Counted from the first letter of the stretch, positions 1 through 11,375 are shown. The stretch: DNA of 64,000 bases from Leptodontidium sp. MPI-SDFR-AT-0119 (GCA_020726505.1 JAHLEZ010000024.1:434001-498000), one strand, 5' to 3'. Notes: generated by a model from the letters alone, not told the origin. Translations and numbers: made by a program.

Positions 1-1080
1 AGCTGGCCGCTCTGATCTAACGACTATATTTAGCGCCCGTTCCTCCATTAAACTAGTTGCTAAAGTTAGTTCTTCATTTCCTAGTAGTTTTTGTAAGTCC
101 ACCGTATTGGCAGCCTTCTCTTCGTCTATAATTGCGCTAAGTCCAGTGCCATCATGTTTAATTAGCCTCCCAGTCGAGGATGTGGTCTGATCTTCTTTCT
201 CTGAGCTCGTTCCCCACTTCTCGAGTAACGTAATTACTTGGTCCTTGAAAGAATATTTGCCGTTTCTTAGGATCTCATCTAGATTTGTGATCTTTTTAAG
301 AAGTTTAGTAATCCTAGTAGCGCGCAAGATACTTTACGGTAGGTCTCTAATGTACTCTAATTTCTTTAGGTAAGTAGACATAGTTTTCATCTCATTTACT
401 TCAGGCTGTCCAGTAGTTAGCAAAAACCCTTTCTGTAACTTGTGCCGCAAAAATCGAAGTTAAGCCTTACTTGTTGTTAGTATTTATATGCCAAGTCTAA
501 GTTTCCTGCCTAAACATACCTCTAGCTCTTACATTGACTTGACCTCCGGTTTTAGTTAATCGTCGCCTCCCTTAGTATTTATTTCTAATGCTTTCTAGAT
601 CGCTGATTCCAGAGTAGAGTGGATAAGATAAGGCGTGGAATTATCGGCATTAGCCATAAGAGGTAGAACGCCCGTTGTCGGCTGGGTGGCTCTAATGGGA
701 CGTGTCTGCGTTTCCTCTGTAGTGAATTAGGTTTCGGAACACGAGCTCTCAATTCTCTATTACAGAGTCTTTATAGTCGAATCCGAGTCGCAGGAATCGA
801 GACCAAGAAGGGCTGATAGGTCATCACTGTTCTATGGCACGGCTTCTTGGTGATAATCCAAATCGTACGTCTGGATATTAGGAAGGATTAATGAGTCCGT
901 GTCTAATGGCCAGTCGATCTCTATACTTGGTTGGCTGTCGCGGGTCTACAGTTCTAGATTCATGTTGATCAAAGATACTAGATTAAGGAGAGGGCCGAGG
1001 GTTTAATAAGATAAAAACTACAGGACAAAAGTCTGTCCTTAGAGCTAGGAAGGTGACGACTTCTTATACTTTTCCCTTCA
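1..1080 (-). pseudogene. TFIIS N-terminal-domain-like protein relic, cut by window edge
   Basis: Reading the minus strand in one frame gives a long coherent protein interrupted by TAG/TAA codons. Around 190-385 it resembles a TFIIS/LEDGF-type N-terminal helical bundle: a short basic stretch (RHKLQKGFL), then YLKKLEYIRDLP-stop-S, TRITKLLKKI, and a final FKDQVITLLEKW. That order matches fungal chromatin or transcription proteins that carry this domain, sometimes with a PWWP domain. Upstream (about 700-1000) the frame is rich in Asp and Ser. The stops sit where Gln or Trp is expected, as RIP produces. The frame is still open at base 1, so the C-terminus lies outside the window. It may be one gene with the next entry, which uses the same frame before a shift near 1325. 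Domain assignment is by motif reading only. Confidence 0.5.
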
Positions 1081-1084
1081 AGAG

Positions 1085-1800
1085 ATCGACCTACTATCGG
1101 ATCCCACTTTGCTATTATTCTCGGTGCTTTACTAAGTCAGTAGCGGTTGTGATACATCCCGGGAGTAAATATTTGTCAATAGCAAGGCAGACTTGTCGAA
1201 AATAGCTCCGGATCACCAGATTCCACGCACAAATCAAAACAAGTCTCCTCTCGTGTGGGACCGGCTGAGTGCCATCGGCATATAGCGTCGTCATGGCAGC
1301 TTTGGAAGCAGCTTGATTAGAGCCAGTAGCTATTCTTGCACAGATATGGAAAGGTTCAGCGGGTCTCCTTCCACACTCCTTGAACTGCTATTTACGAAGA
1401 TATCCCTTTTCACTAACAGATACTCCACTAATAATCCCTTAAGCGTCTTTTCGTCACCCCTAAGCGCCTTGAATACGAGAGATATTTTCGGATAACGCCT
1501 AGAACTGTGATGTGGAATACCTTCTAACTTCATGATTGGTAGATACTATTCAAGAGAGGCACAGGCTCGACGACGTAATAAAGACCAGCGCCCATCTACA
1601 GCTAGTATATCCATGATCCGCCCTAAAAGCTGACGAGCGATGACGACTATCTCTGCCTCGTCTATTTCTAGTACACCTTTTATAGACATGTTAATAGAGA
1701 AGTCGGCCCACCTCCTCCAAGTAGACCAATCGCGGAGAGTTCTCTCCGGGCTTAGCGACTACTTGAAGTAGAAAGGAGCACTTCGCCCTCCTCTGACCTT
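1085..1800 (-). pseudogene. Unidentified degraded coding frame, possibly upstream exons of the previous relic
   Basis: The minus strand carries a coherent frame between about 1790 and 1330, including the segments RRRACASLE-stop-YLPI, KISLVFKALRGDEKTLKGLL and VKRDIFVNSSSRSVEGD. It then shifts by one or two bases near 1325 into a second coherent stretch (TGSNQAASKAAMTTLYADG, ERRLVLICAWNLVIRSYF, LPGCITTATDLVKH). The shift is either an indel or an unrecognised intron. Several TAG codons interrupt it. I do not recognise the family. The orientation, and the return to the same frame below 1080, make it plausible that this and the TFIIS-N-like relic were one gene, but no clear splice sites prove it. 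Confidence 0.35.
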
Positions 1801-2201
1801 CATCTCCTCCTACGTCTCAACTGTAGTCTGTAACATTCTCTTATACTTTCATACTTTCATCACCTCTTTCCACGTCAAGAACCTGCATAAGAAATGTCAG
1901 CCAGTCGACAATACGCAGCCTCATCCGGTGTATGTGATACTCAGCACCTTACGTCTTCCAATATCAATCCTGACTCACTAACTTCTCAACTATCTAATAG
2001 TGGCCACTTAGCCGGCCGCGATACAGCTAGAGAGGGCTAAGAAGGCCATGAAGATGCTCCATTCAACATCCTCTGTCACGCAGTAGTAGGGCTCCGCTAT
2101 AGGCAGAATGTGGCCTATAAGTGTGACAGTAGTTGCGTTCGTTCCGTGCCTATATATAACATACTAATCGCAATGTAGGAGCGACCTTTCAGGAGGATGT
2201 A

Positions 2202-2910
2202 ATGGGGAGTTGCTCCCTGAATAATGAAATTTCAGAAGTAGATTACAAGTCTACCAATCGTGAGGCCGGAACCTGTCAGCAGGCTAGCTCGCAGGCTGGC
2301 TCGCATAGTATTACTAAACTTTCTGAAAGCTTCGAAGAGACACAAAACTCTGCTCAGAGTAGGACTAGTGTCGAGATACTAGTCAGAGATGCGAAAATGT
2401 CACCCGGGACGCCCCTATTACTCCCATCAGGAGCCTAGCTAAAGGCCGTGGCAACCCGTGGCGCCGAAGCGCCTCAAGTCGGAACCGGAAATGCCCTCGG
2501 GAAACTCGGCAGTGTCGGTCTTAATAAGCGTCGACGGGAATAGACATCGAATCTCTCAGTTGTAGACACTAATGAAAGTAAGCCTCGCTCTCCACTATAT
2601 TAGTTTATACTCACATTTTCAAGGCTCTGATGACGGTGCCTGGGGTTCAAAGAGATCTAAAGTAGACTGCGACTGTGAGGATGATCATTTATAGTAGATG
2701 ACTATTAAGATTGGCGACATGAATAAAGCTCTTTATCGAATCGATACTGTGATAGGTCTGGTTATGAAGTTAGCATACGGGTCAAATGACCTAAGCAATG
2801 TTACAATTAATAATCTCGTTGGTCTTCTTAAAAATTCACGGGCAATTTTGGACAGTGCGAAAGACAATATAAGAGTAGAAGGTGGAATAGATAGAGAGGC
2901 CACAGAATAG
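2202..2910 (+). pseudogene. Unidentified spliced gene with RIP-type stops
   Basis: An ATG at 2202 opens a Ser/Thr/Gln-rich frame that continues past in-frame stops to a clear intron at 2578-2623 (46 nt, GTAAGC donor, TTTTCAAG acceptor). The exons join in phase 1 and lead into an acidic segment (CDCEDDH), two more TAG codons and a C-terminal amphipathic part (MNKALYRIDTVIGLVMKLAY, NNLVGLLKNSRAIL) ending at 2910. The frame holds across the intron, so only point mutations have damaged it. The N-terminal half is low-complexity and probably disordered; the C-terminal half could be a helical interaction segment. I do not recognise the family. It lies divergent from the minus-strand relics at 1-1800, with about 400 bp between them. 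Confidence 0.4.
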
Positions 2911-4690
2911 CTAGATCTAAATATTAACATTGCCATCAATCCCTCTTGTCTACTGTAGGTTGTTCTCCGCTGGCCATTACATCCGAGCTGCCTGACCTTT
3001 CAAAGGAAGATGTAGAAAGTATCTAAATAACAGCTTCTAAAGTCGCCACCATTACTTTTGCCTTCTAAAGTTCTTGCGAGAGGGCAAGATACGAACTCAA
3101 CACAAGATCAAAGTAGTGCCTCATCACGCTACAGTCTTACACTGCTCACCCTAACCCTTCTATATACTTATAATTTTGTTGCTGAAGCCGCCGGTTCTTG
3201 CGAATCTCTCGTGCGAGCTTAGTACGTGCAACCGACAATTCTCGCTCGGCGTTGTTAGCACGATTTTACACGTCGTACACGTCGGCAACATTCACTTTTT
3301 GCGTTGCAGGCGTGAGAGGCAATTGTTCAAGGTTGTCGATAGAGACAGACTCTTCCTACTACTTGTTAAAAATGTGCTTTTGCGGGCTGGGGTGCCTTAC
3401 CGAAGTCATCTGGATAGTTTGCGACATTATATTTTCGTAGATCCTGGACTGAGATATCATAGACTTTTTAGAAGGTATATGATTTATTGTGCGACGTCGA
3501 TCAAGCGGTTAAAGTAAAGTTCTGGGTCTCCTAAAGCAGTTAGACGATAGACTATAAGTAGTGCCTATCAACTTACTACTACATCAATAGTGACTACCTC
3601 CAGGGATGAAACACCCACGTTAGATAGTATAAACTACCGTCTAATAATTGAGGGGTAGGTTGGCTGGCTGCAGAGAGTACTTGAAGGCTGTGAACGCAGT
3701 CGAGTCGAAATCTCACATCTACAAGCCCCAAAATTCAAAATTTACCTGGAGAGGAAAACTCAACAAGAGGTAAGAACCCAATAACTTTGACAGTCATCGA
3801 ATCTAATAAATAAAGTAATGTATATTATCGTCTATCTTAACGAAGACTAGTTTAAGGCGATACAAGAAAGGATTAACGGGTCAAGACTTCGACGTGTATG
3901 CCGCCGACTAGTTTCGAAGTTTTCCTCCGCCCGAGAAACATCTCCTCCCCCGTATATAGAAGGAGCCTCCGTCCAACAGGCTCCTCGAAAATCAACCTTT
4001 AAGAGACCCGACTCTCTTACACTTCCTATGTACGCAAGCTACCGCAAGCATGTAGGCGCTCAAGTTATAGAGGGAGCAGTTAGTCCAGAGAATCATCGGG
4101 GGCAGGTCTTTAATAGAGGATCGCAAACGCTCTTTAGCAGGTGAATACCCGGGTACACGATATTAAGTTGCGCTCTGATTAAGAGGGTGTATCTGAGGTC
4201 ATTCTTTAATTAAATGGCAGAAATTACAATTACAATCATCTCTAAATAACTCTATTGTGAATAAATTTCTGGTGTACTTTGATTAAGATCACGTAATACC
4301 TACACTCGCTACTAAGTTCTTAGGCCAGCGTTATGATTAGAGGGTTAGCAGTTATGGGGCATCCCAGTGTTAATGACCCCTTTACCACCTCGCTTAATTT
4401 ATGTGCCACCTCACTTCATTCAACCCGCGTTTGGCAACACCACCTCGCCTAATTTGACCACCCCGCCTAATTTGACCACCCCTTGCCCCACCTAACCCAC
4501 ATATCCACCTCACTTGATTACTAGATAGATCACTATCATGATCGATCACCTACGACCCTCATAATTCGGCTGTCTTGTTCCACCACACGCATTGCCCACA
4601 CGCGTCCAGCAGGTATATATCTTGATAATCCTCCAAAATGATTAAAGTTGCCGATGGAAATCAGATTTACATATAAACTGTTATTAGAGG
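2911..4690. other. 1.8-kb stretch without a supportable gene
   Basis: Both strands show only short, stop-interrupted frames. A few fragments on the plus strand around 3900-4150 read coherently for 20-40 codons, but I cannot join them into a gene. The short CCACCTCGC/TTAATTT repeats at 4380-4510 are listed separately. Confidence 0.4.
4376..4512. repeat. Short iterated CCACCTCGC-TTAATTT motif cluster
   Basis: Within about 135 bp the motif CACCTCGCYTAATTT, often followed by GACCACC, occurs at least four times with small variations, including two adjacent copies of CCGCCTAATTTGACCACC near 4460-4485. Related motif copies occur at 14455-14580 and, in part, at about 56355-56400 beside a piggyBac-type relic. 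This suggests a dispersed repeat, possibly terminal or subterminal DNA of a transposon, rather than gene sequence. Confidence 0.5.
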
Positions 4691-4699
4691 CGATCCCCT

Positions 4700-5625
4700 T
4701 TCCATCAAGTGTCAGTAACATAGCGTTATATACTCACCAATACTGGCTCCACGTGTATTAGGGTGAGAACGGTGTCGGAATGCAACATACGAATCGACTT
4801 CACTATATTTCGACCTTATTTCCGGACCCCGTAAATTAACGTCTATTGATACTGTTCTTTCTTGGAAAGTAGCTCAAAACACGAGTATTGAGAGATCTAT
4901 ATCCCGGCAATACTATATTAAACTGTCGAAAGTACGGCATCGCAAACATTTGTCTTTATCCGGCCACACAAAACGATAAACATCCAATTCTTATCGCGGA
5001 TAGCTGCCCTGATTATACACAAGCTAAATTGAGAGGCAAAGACACTTGCTATGAGACGATCAATTACCCGGTGGGCTAGCTAGACGAGGGTGACTAACAA
5101 AAGTAGCAGCACTTGGCTGACTATACCCTGGCCAGACTATTCTCGTTATTCATCGATGTATTGTGTATATTTGCCCAGGATTGCGGCGGCCTTGACGGAG
5201 TGGTAGACATGTTAGCAGGGTGGACAGTAATCGGCTCGGCGTCGAGCCTTCCTGATGCTATCCGTCCTCGATTAGTCGTCGTCACGAGTATACCTGGCGA
5301 TATTTTCGCATCCGAAGCCCTTTAATTTCGTCTGAGGGTTCTATCCGATCGCAAGTTCTTAGAGTCATTCTCTTCGTTAAATGTAGTCAACGTGTTAGGC
5401 CTAAGTCGAACCCCCTCGCGCGAGCATTTCAAAGGGCTAGCAGAGGCCCTACAGCACGAAACACATCTAATTCGTGCTGAGAAAATCAACTCCCACACGC
5501 ATTTCTCTATAATTCATATCACCCAGTTCTTCGATACAACACTGCGCCAGTTCGCGACATCGCCACAGACCTTTGATTTTATTTTATGCTCAAGAGAATT
5601 ATGCCCTGTTTCCCACAGCTTCTAG
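4700..5625 (+). pseudogene. Degraded fungal protein, possibly N-terminal part of a patatin-like/NLR-type family
   Basis: Three open stretches (4888-5079, 5113-5325 and 5392-5625) share one frame, and coherent sequence extends upstream to about 4700, so this is one reading frame broken by TAG/TAA codons. Recognisable segments are RVLRDLYPGNTILN, HPILIADSCPDY, LARLFSLFIDVLCIFAQDCG, LAGWTVIGSASSLP, RPRLVVVTS and TPSREHFKGL. From memory these resemble the N-terminal region of a large fungal family whose members often end in a patatin-like phospholipase domain and are common cargo of giant fungal mobile elements. No catalytic domain is visible here and that assignment is tentative. The hAT element begins about 220 bp downstream and may have interrupted the gene. 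Confidence 0.35.
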
Positions 5626-5847
5626 TATCACCTAAGCATCTTTATAGGCTTATGTTCCGAGCACAATATTCTTACAAGTATGATTTGAGACTTTATTGCC
5701 TTAGTGGTCATTTTTGACAGCTTCTCTCCGGACATACATAATAAGTGTTAATGTTAAACATCCACAGGTAGAATCTAACTAATTAGAAAAAGTGTTCAAC
5801 CTATCAGACGTCTTCCGAAACTTATACCGTCAATCTTGCGTCCTGGG

Positions 5848-5871
5848 CAGTGTGGCCAATAAGTCAGCCAG
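5848..5871 (+). repeat. Left terminal inverted repeat of hAT element
   Basis: The 24 bp start CAGTGTGGCCAATAAG and match the reverse complement of 8797-8820 at 20 of 24 positions. Confidence 0.85.
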
Positions 5872-6205
5872 CTTTTAAGCTCGCAAGTCAGCTGCGCCTT
5901 TGACCTAAGTCAGTCAGTTAAGAATTCGTATTAAGTCAATCAGTTGAAATATACTCAGCTTAATAACGGCTTATAAGCTAGCGCATTAAAATTTAGTGAT
6001 TTTGGAGTGAGTTTTGTGTAGGGGATAATGCGGTTTTAGTGCAGGATTTGGTGTTCTCGGTTGCCCCGGGCCGGAAAAACCTACTTCCACAGCCTCTAAT
6101 TGGCCCAAAATAAGCGGTAGAACGCGGCAGAATACTGAAATCTCTTGAGTGGCATCCTCAAGGCATTACTAACTCGCTCTTTACACCTAATAACTCCATC
6201 AAATC

Positions 6206-8680
6206 ATGTCTCGCTTTACCTCTCCTATCGATATCGACGACGTTGCGTCTCAAGCATCTGGTGCTCTATCTGCGAGCTCTTTACCTTCTGTTTTTGGCCG
6301 TATGATGGCTGGCCAAACAGTTCCTTCTGCGGCACTAATAACGAGAGATATCTGCCAACGCCCTGTCCCTATATATAACGATCTCTACAACCCAAATCTT
6401 CCAGAGCCTACGCTACGAGCTTCTAATTACTCGCCATATGCAAATGGTCAGCCGTTGTTCGATGATCGGCCAGTAATAGTGGCGAATTTGCCCCAGGGGA
6501 AGGTGCTTGCGCCGGCATCAAAGAGGACTCGGACGGCTTGGGTTTGGCGTATTGGATACGCGTTAGTTAACAATGCCCATCACAAGAAACCTCTACTTTG
6601 GGCTTGTAAACACTGTAAGTTGTGATATTCTTTGTTAAGCTATATTAACATTTAACAGGTCATCACGATACCCGATTTTCTAAGCACAAGGAGCATATAT
6701 TCAATAGCAATAGCCTTAAGAACGCAGAGAGACACTTGTTACAACACCACTTCCTCGACGAAGGCGGCGATACCTGGAGATTAACTTCTACAGATGAGCC
6801 TACTGCGCAAGCCTCTGGCCTTATTGGGGATAGCTACGAGAAAGTGATTCCATTCCGACAGCTTGAATTCAAGAACGCGTACCTTGAATGGGTGATTATG
6901 GACGACGTCAAGCACCGAAAGGCAGCCTCTCTACGCCTTCAACGTCTCTTTAAGATTGCCAATTCGCAGATTACAAACGCGTTGCCATCCTCCCATACAA
7001 CTGTTGGCCACTGGATCGACGACATGTTTGCATACTTTGAACCGGAGATCATTGCAGAGATCGCTGCCGCTAAGTCAAAGATCTCTATATCTTTTGACGG
7101 ATGGGGATCGAAGAGAGAGAAGATCAGCGTTCTTGGATGTATTGTTCACTTCGTCAATAATAGAAATCAGAACGTTACACGGTTAATTGGGCTACCAGAG
7201 CTTCCAAACCATGGCAAAACCGGTGTTGGTATGCTAGCTTTGTCTACACAGTTTCCTCTTTGCTAACGATTTAATAGAACAGTGCGCAGTCCTTCTCCTA
7301 CTCCTCACTCGATTCGGAATCAACGAGTCAAACCTTGGTTGGTTTGTACTTGACAACGCGCCAAATAATGATACAACACTTATGGAGCTTGCAAAGGCGT
7401 TGAAATTCGACCCGAAAAAGAGACGACTTCGCTGTATCGGTCACATCCTCAACTTGATTGCAGAGCAATATCTATTCGGTCAAGATTGCTCAACCTTTGA
7501 AGCTGAATTTAAGAGAGCTGGACCGGACGAGAAACGAGCTCTTTGGAGACGCCGCGGCGAGCTTGGAAAGCTACACAATCTCATGGCGCATATAATGGCC
7601 TCCGGAAAGCGATCTGACCTATTTCGTGATCTGCAAACTGATCTAAATACAGGCAAAGCCGCGGGGAAGAGATGGAAGGTTATACTCGATGGGGGCATAC
7701 GCTGGAACTCCTCATATTCGATGATTGTGCGCGCTTTGGCTCTCCGCGACGCAATTGACACATATGCTATTAAATTGAGAGTTTCTAAAGAACCCTTTGA
7801 TTTGGAGACTCATATCAACGACTATATCTCCGACGACGAATGGCACGCTCTCAAGTTGATGGCAGATCAATTAGAACCTCTTTTTCGGCTTACCAAAGAT
7901 ATGGAAGGCAACCCAGACCAAGATGATATCACGTCCTCATCCCATGGCGCGCTATGGGAGCTATTACCTGTTTTTGAGCACCTTCTTACACACTTTGAGG
8001 AGTTAGAACGTCAAGCAAAAAACGGCCGATTCAACGACCACCCTGGAATCCAAAGCTCGATTACGCTGGCATGGAATAAGACACAAGAATACTACAGCAA
8101 AACAGATGCGTCCATTGCCTGGATGGCATCATTAGTACTCCATCCGCGGTGGAAATGGGCCTATTTTGAGCAGCATTGGACTGGGAATGATGCTCGATTC
8201 GTCAAGGATGGGAAGGCAAGTCTACGTCGGCTTTGGGAGGCAGAGTATAAGTCAGAAGTGGTGGTTCGGACAGAAAAAACACCAGAAGTTGAAGCTCCCA
8301 AGTCGTATAAAGCTACGATGCTTGAGCAATTAGCACCACCTATGACTTCTACGTCACGAGCTCCACGAGCATCAAGCCGGAAAGATCAACTAGCGTTGTA
8401 TCTTGAAGAGCCACCAACAGATATTCCATTAATGGAGTATTGGCTAGCTCGGGAGGCCCAGTGGCCACAGCTTGCAAAGATGGCCTTCGATTTTCTATGT
8501 ATCCCCGCTATGAGCTCTGAGTGTGAGAGAGTCTTCTCTTCTTGCGCTAAACAGACCACTCCCTATAGTTCTCAGCTGTCGGGGAAGATGCTGTGGCACC
8601 AAGAGTGCCTCAAAAACTGGCAGCGAAGAGGTGCAATTTGTATGGGAAAGTGCTGGAATGCTGTACTATTAAATCTATGA
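6206..8680 (+). CDS. hAT transposase, 793 aa, two introns, intact
   Basis: Transposase that should cut and paste its own element in the nucleus. Splicing 6206-6614, 6659-7228 and 7278-8680 gives 2,382 nt with no internal stop (793 aa). Intron 1 (6615-6658, 44 nt) has a GTAAGT donor and AACAG acceptor; intron 2 (7229-7277, 49 nt) has GTATGC, a TGCTAAC branch site and TAATAG. The first junction rebuilds a BED zinc finger: C134-x2-C137 with H162-x3-H166. Acidic catalytic candidates are D283 in SFDGW and D352 in VLDNAPNND. E743 lies in the family-typical SSECERVFS of the C-terminal dimerisation (hATC) region, which also has YWLAREAQWPQLAKMAFDFL. The start is the first ATG of the frame, about 360 bp inside the left end. 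It appears functional, unlike most neighbouring genes. Confidence 0.92.
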
Positions 8681-8796
8681 ATGCCCTCACTTTACGTTTA
8701 GCTTATCAGCCGCTGATCAGCTCACCAATTAAGTCAATCAGTCGTGAAACAGGTAGTAAGTCAGTCAGTTAAAGAAATGGCTCAGCTGATGACTGA

Positions 8797-8820
8797 CTGA
8801 CTGGCTTAATGGCCACTCTG
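8797..8820 (-). repeat. Right terminal inverted repeat of hAT element
   Basis: Read inward from 8820 the sequence is CAGAGTGGCCATTAAGCCAG, the partner of the left repeat. Direct copies of TAAGTCAGTCAGTT lie just inside. Confidence 0.85.
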
Positions 8821-9247
8821 AAATCCGGCCTGCAGTTGTGAGCTCATGCGTTACCTTGACAGACCTGTCAAGCTCTTAGAGAGCAAACGGGCCTTAGGCG
8901 TCTAAACAAGAACACAGAATAAGAGGCGGCGCTTAAGATGAAGGGAAGGCGATGTAGTAAGTCTCATTTTTGAAAGCTAAACCCAAATAAATCAGTTGTT
9001 TATTACTTGACTCTGTTACATGATGCATTTTTCGCTCTATCCTATCCCGTGAGGCATTCGTAAACATGCTCTCCGTCTGCCCTGCTGCCCCGGCAAGCCC
9101 TAGAACTCGCCACACAAAACGACAACAAACACAGATACCGGGCTTGTCTAGCCATCAAACACTCTAACCTTGCACGACCTAACTGCCTTATTTTCTAGTT
9201 TGGAAAGATATCAATCCTAGCATCTCATCCTAAATATAGCGCAATCT
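8821..9247. other. Gene-free spacer with a perfect short palindrome
   Basis: No coherent coding frame is visible on either strand. At 8855-8872 there is an 18-bp inverted repeat with 8-bp arms and a 2-bp centre (CTTGACAG-AC-CTGTCAAG), 35 bp outside the hAT right end. Its role, if any, is unknown. Confidence 0.4.
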
Positions 9248-10105
9248 TTATACGATATAGGAAAAGCCAGGTTCCTCATCCGAATCTACAAATGGTTTTT
9301 TGAGGGCTGGGAAGACTCTGCGCAAGCAGCGTTCGAGTACTGCGAAAGCATCCAAGTCTTGTGCCGGAAACAAACCGACAAACGTTAGAACTTCCTTCAG
9401 GTTATGAATTTGTTCAAAATGGAGCCGTGCAGTACCGAAGCAATACTCCTTTGGCAACCTTTTGTGCGAGGCGAGGAAAACCGTACCAGAAGGCGCAAAG
9501 CGTGACCCGTAAGCTTCTAGGAGCCTCGCTATCGCCAAGAATATATAGCCTTCCCTATTCTAGATCTGTCGCTCCACAGCTTTATGAGTTTCAAGACCGA
9601 GTCTCGTAACCATTCTAAAAGCTACTACTAGACTGAGCCAAAGACTTTCCAGAACCTCATCCAAAATTCCCGCGTCCGCCTTCATTCGTTCAAATTTACT
9701 CCGAAATAGAGCTATTGCTATTTAAGTAAGATAGTACGGTGGCGCTACAACATCATGGACGATGGCGGCAGGCAGTGAGGCAAGCCCTACCGTCCGTAGT
9801 CGCTAATGGCAGCTAGACGCATACTTGGCCGCCTCTATTACCGATAGTACTTGCGTGAGCTTTCTTCGATGTCGTCTCGCCGTGTCCGTGAGATGATAGA
9901 CCTTCTTGCAGGAGTTGAGGTAGCAGTAGGGAATTCTACCAGCGATCTATGCGTCTATCTCATCTGACATGCCGATCAAAGTTCCGTAGTAATACGCGGG
10001 AGGGTTGATGTCCTCAAGCGAAGAGTCATATGCTAGAGGAGATCCATCCGTAGGAAAGAATTCGTAGTCGTGTTAGCAGCGCTCCGTAGATAAAGTCTGA
10101 TTCAT
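9248..10105 (-). pseudogene. Single-exon gene of unknown family with zinc-finger-like motif, five in-frame stops
   Basis: From an ATG at 10105 (minus) one frame runs 286 codons to a stop at 9248 without any frameshift. It is interrupted by five TAA/TAG codons placed as expected for mutated Gln or Trp codons. An internal segment, YCYLNSCKKVYHLTDTARRH, is spaced like a C2H2 finger (C-x4-C-x12-H), but the second His is not evident. The C-terminal half (IARLLEAYGSRFAPSGT, QIHNLKEVLTFVGLFP, DLDAFAVLERCLRRVFP) looks like a folded helical domain. A TATA-like element lies about 85-95 bp upstream. I do not recognise the family. Perfect frame retention with substitution-only damage points to RIP rather than slow neutral decay. 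Confidence 0.55.
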
Positions 10106-10187
10106 AATAGAGGATGGAAGAGTGTAGTATAGAGAAGAAATGTGAAGTGATGAGAAGAAGATAGTTGACAGAGGGAGGGAAGCTCGT

Positions 10188-10200
10188 CCCTTTATATCTT
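10188..10200 (-). promoter_or_regulatory. TATA-like element upstream of the 9248-10105 relic
   Basis: On the minus strand the sequence reads AAGATATAAAGGG, about 85-95 bp before the ATG at 10105, followed by a CT-rich leader. Position and composition suit a fungal core promoter; this is inference from sequence only. Confidence 0.45.
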
Positions 10201-10839
10201 TGGAGCTCATGGGAGCCACGGCTTTAGACTGCCTACGTGTCCGAAATTATTAATCCAGCCCACTATTCAAACCATATTCGAGGCAGCATAGTGGGTGTCT
10301 CGACTAGCTCCTCAGGGGTTTAACGCTGCACCTTTAGCAAGATGCTTTGTAGTAGAGCTAGTATCTTCAGGAACTTCCTTCCTTCCGACCGGTTTACTGT
10401 TTTAGATATACTAGCCCGTCTCTATTGTGGAAAATAGCTGAAAACTGAGGAGCTTCCTTTATAGATACGAGAAGCAAAAGTCACCTTAGGATTTCCTAAG
10501 TCACAAACAGCAAGTGGGTGCTAATCGATCTCGGTGTCTCTAAGCCACCTCGGCAGAGCGTGATCTCTCCTTCGGTATAAGCTACTAGTCATAGTATAGG
10601 TAGGTATAACAATGGGATAGCTGCGAAACGAAGGGGCCGCGGAAGCGGAGTATTAGTAGGATAAACAGCCACCAAAAATAGCAAGGCAGACTTACTAGCA
10701 GAGACTATAAGGGATCCATATAGATAACTGGGGGTAGTGCAGGGTTTTCCTCCCATCAGTCAGTCACCCTCTTTTATATGTCATATTATTATCCTGCAAT
10801 ATAAGCTGCGAACTTCCAGCTAAAACAATACGTGTTATA
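10201..10839. other. Gene-free stretch of about 640 bp
   Basis: Only short stop-interrupted frames are visible. I see no repeat or RNA-like structure that I can support. Confidence 0.35.
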
Positions 10840-11375
10840 AATGAGAACTTCCCGTCTGTGAGTTCAGGTGCCAAGGAATCGGGCAATATACCGAATATAC
10901 GAAAGACTATACGGAACACTATACGCAACGTACTAAGGCTGTTTGAGAGGGGCCCAAAAGTAAATGAGTCAGTTCTTCATCAGTTACCCATGTTACATCT
11001 AATCACATGTGCAAAACGGAAGGCAACAAACGCGAAGTTCTTCGACCAGTACGGAGAAAGCTCTGAGCCAGTATGTTATAGGTATATCCGATGCGATACT
11101 AGAACCTTCTGAGCCGACGCATATTTCTAGATACCTATAACAGCGCCTTGAGTCGAAGAGATATTCGATTCAACGAATTACGACATGTGGCCACATATAC
11201 TGTTTCCTTCCGAGTATGAGCTGACTCCTTAAGATTTAGATGTGAGGTTTTGGAAGCGGGGTGGAAGAGGCTGCGACTGCCTAATTGAGATTTCGGGCAC
11301 GGCCATGAGATATTTTCAGCTAGCAACTCGAAGTTCTATTCGTATATGCCCCCTCACTTATTTACTAGACGTTTA
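10840..11375 (+). pseudogene. Unidentified degraded frame
   Basis: One plus-strand frame stays coherent for about 175 codons despite four stops. Recognisable segments are GAKESGNIPNIRKTIRNTIR, RKATNAKFFDQYGESSEP, VEEIFDSTNYDMWPHIL, FPSEYELTP and DLDVRFWKRGGRGCD. Composition is that of ordinary protein and the stops are TGA, TAG and TAA. No start codon is convincing. I do not recognise it; it could also be chance, since no splice site or domain supports it. Confidence 0.25.

Larger units (their letters stand above)
5848..8820 (+). mobile_element. Complete hAT-superfamily DNA transposon (about 2.97 kb)
   Basis: The element is bounded by imperfect 24-bp terminal inverted repeats beginning CAGTGTGGCCA on the left and, read inward, CAGAGTGGCCA on the right (20 of 24 positions match). 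This fits the CAGNG tips typical of hAT elements. Subterminal copies of TAAGTCARTCAGT lie inside both ends (about 5906 and 5932; about 8729 and 8757). The interior encodes a full transposase with a BED finger and a hATC domain. The 8-bp flanks (5840-5847 and 8821-8828) do not match, so there is no clean target-site duplication. No in-frame stop is present, unlike the neighbouring relics, so the insertion probably post-dates the RIP of this region. Confidence 0.9.
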
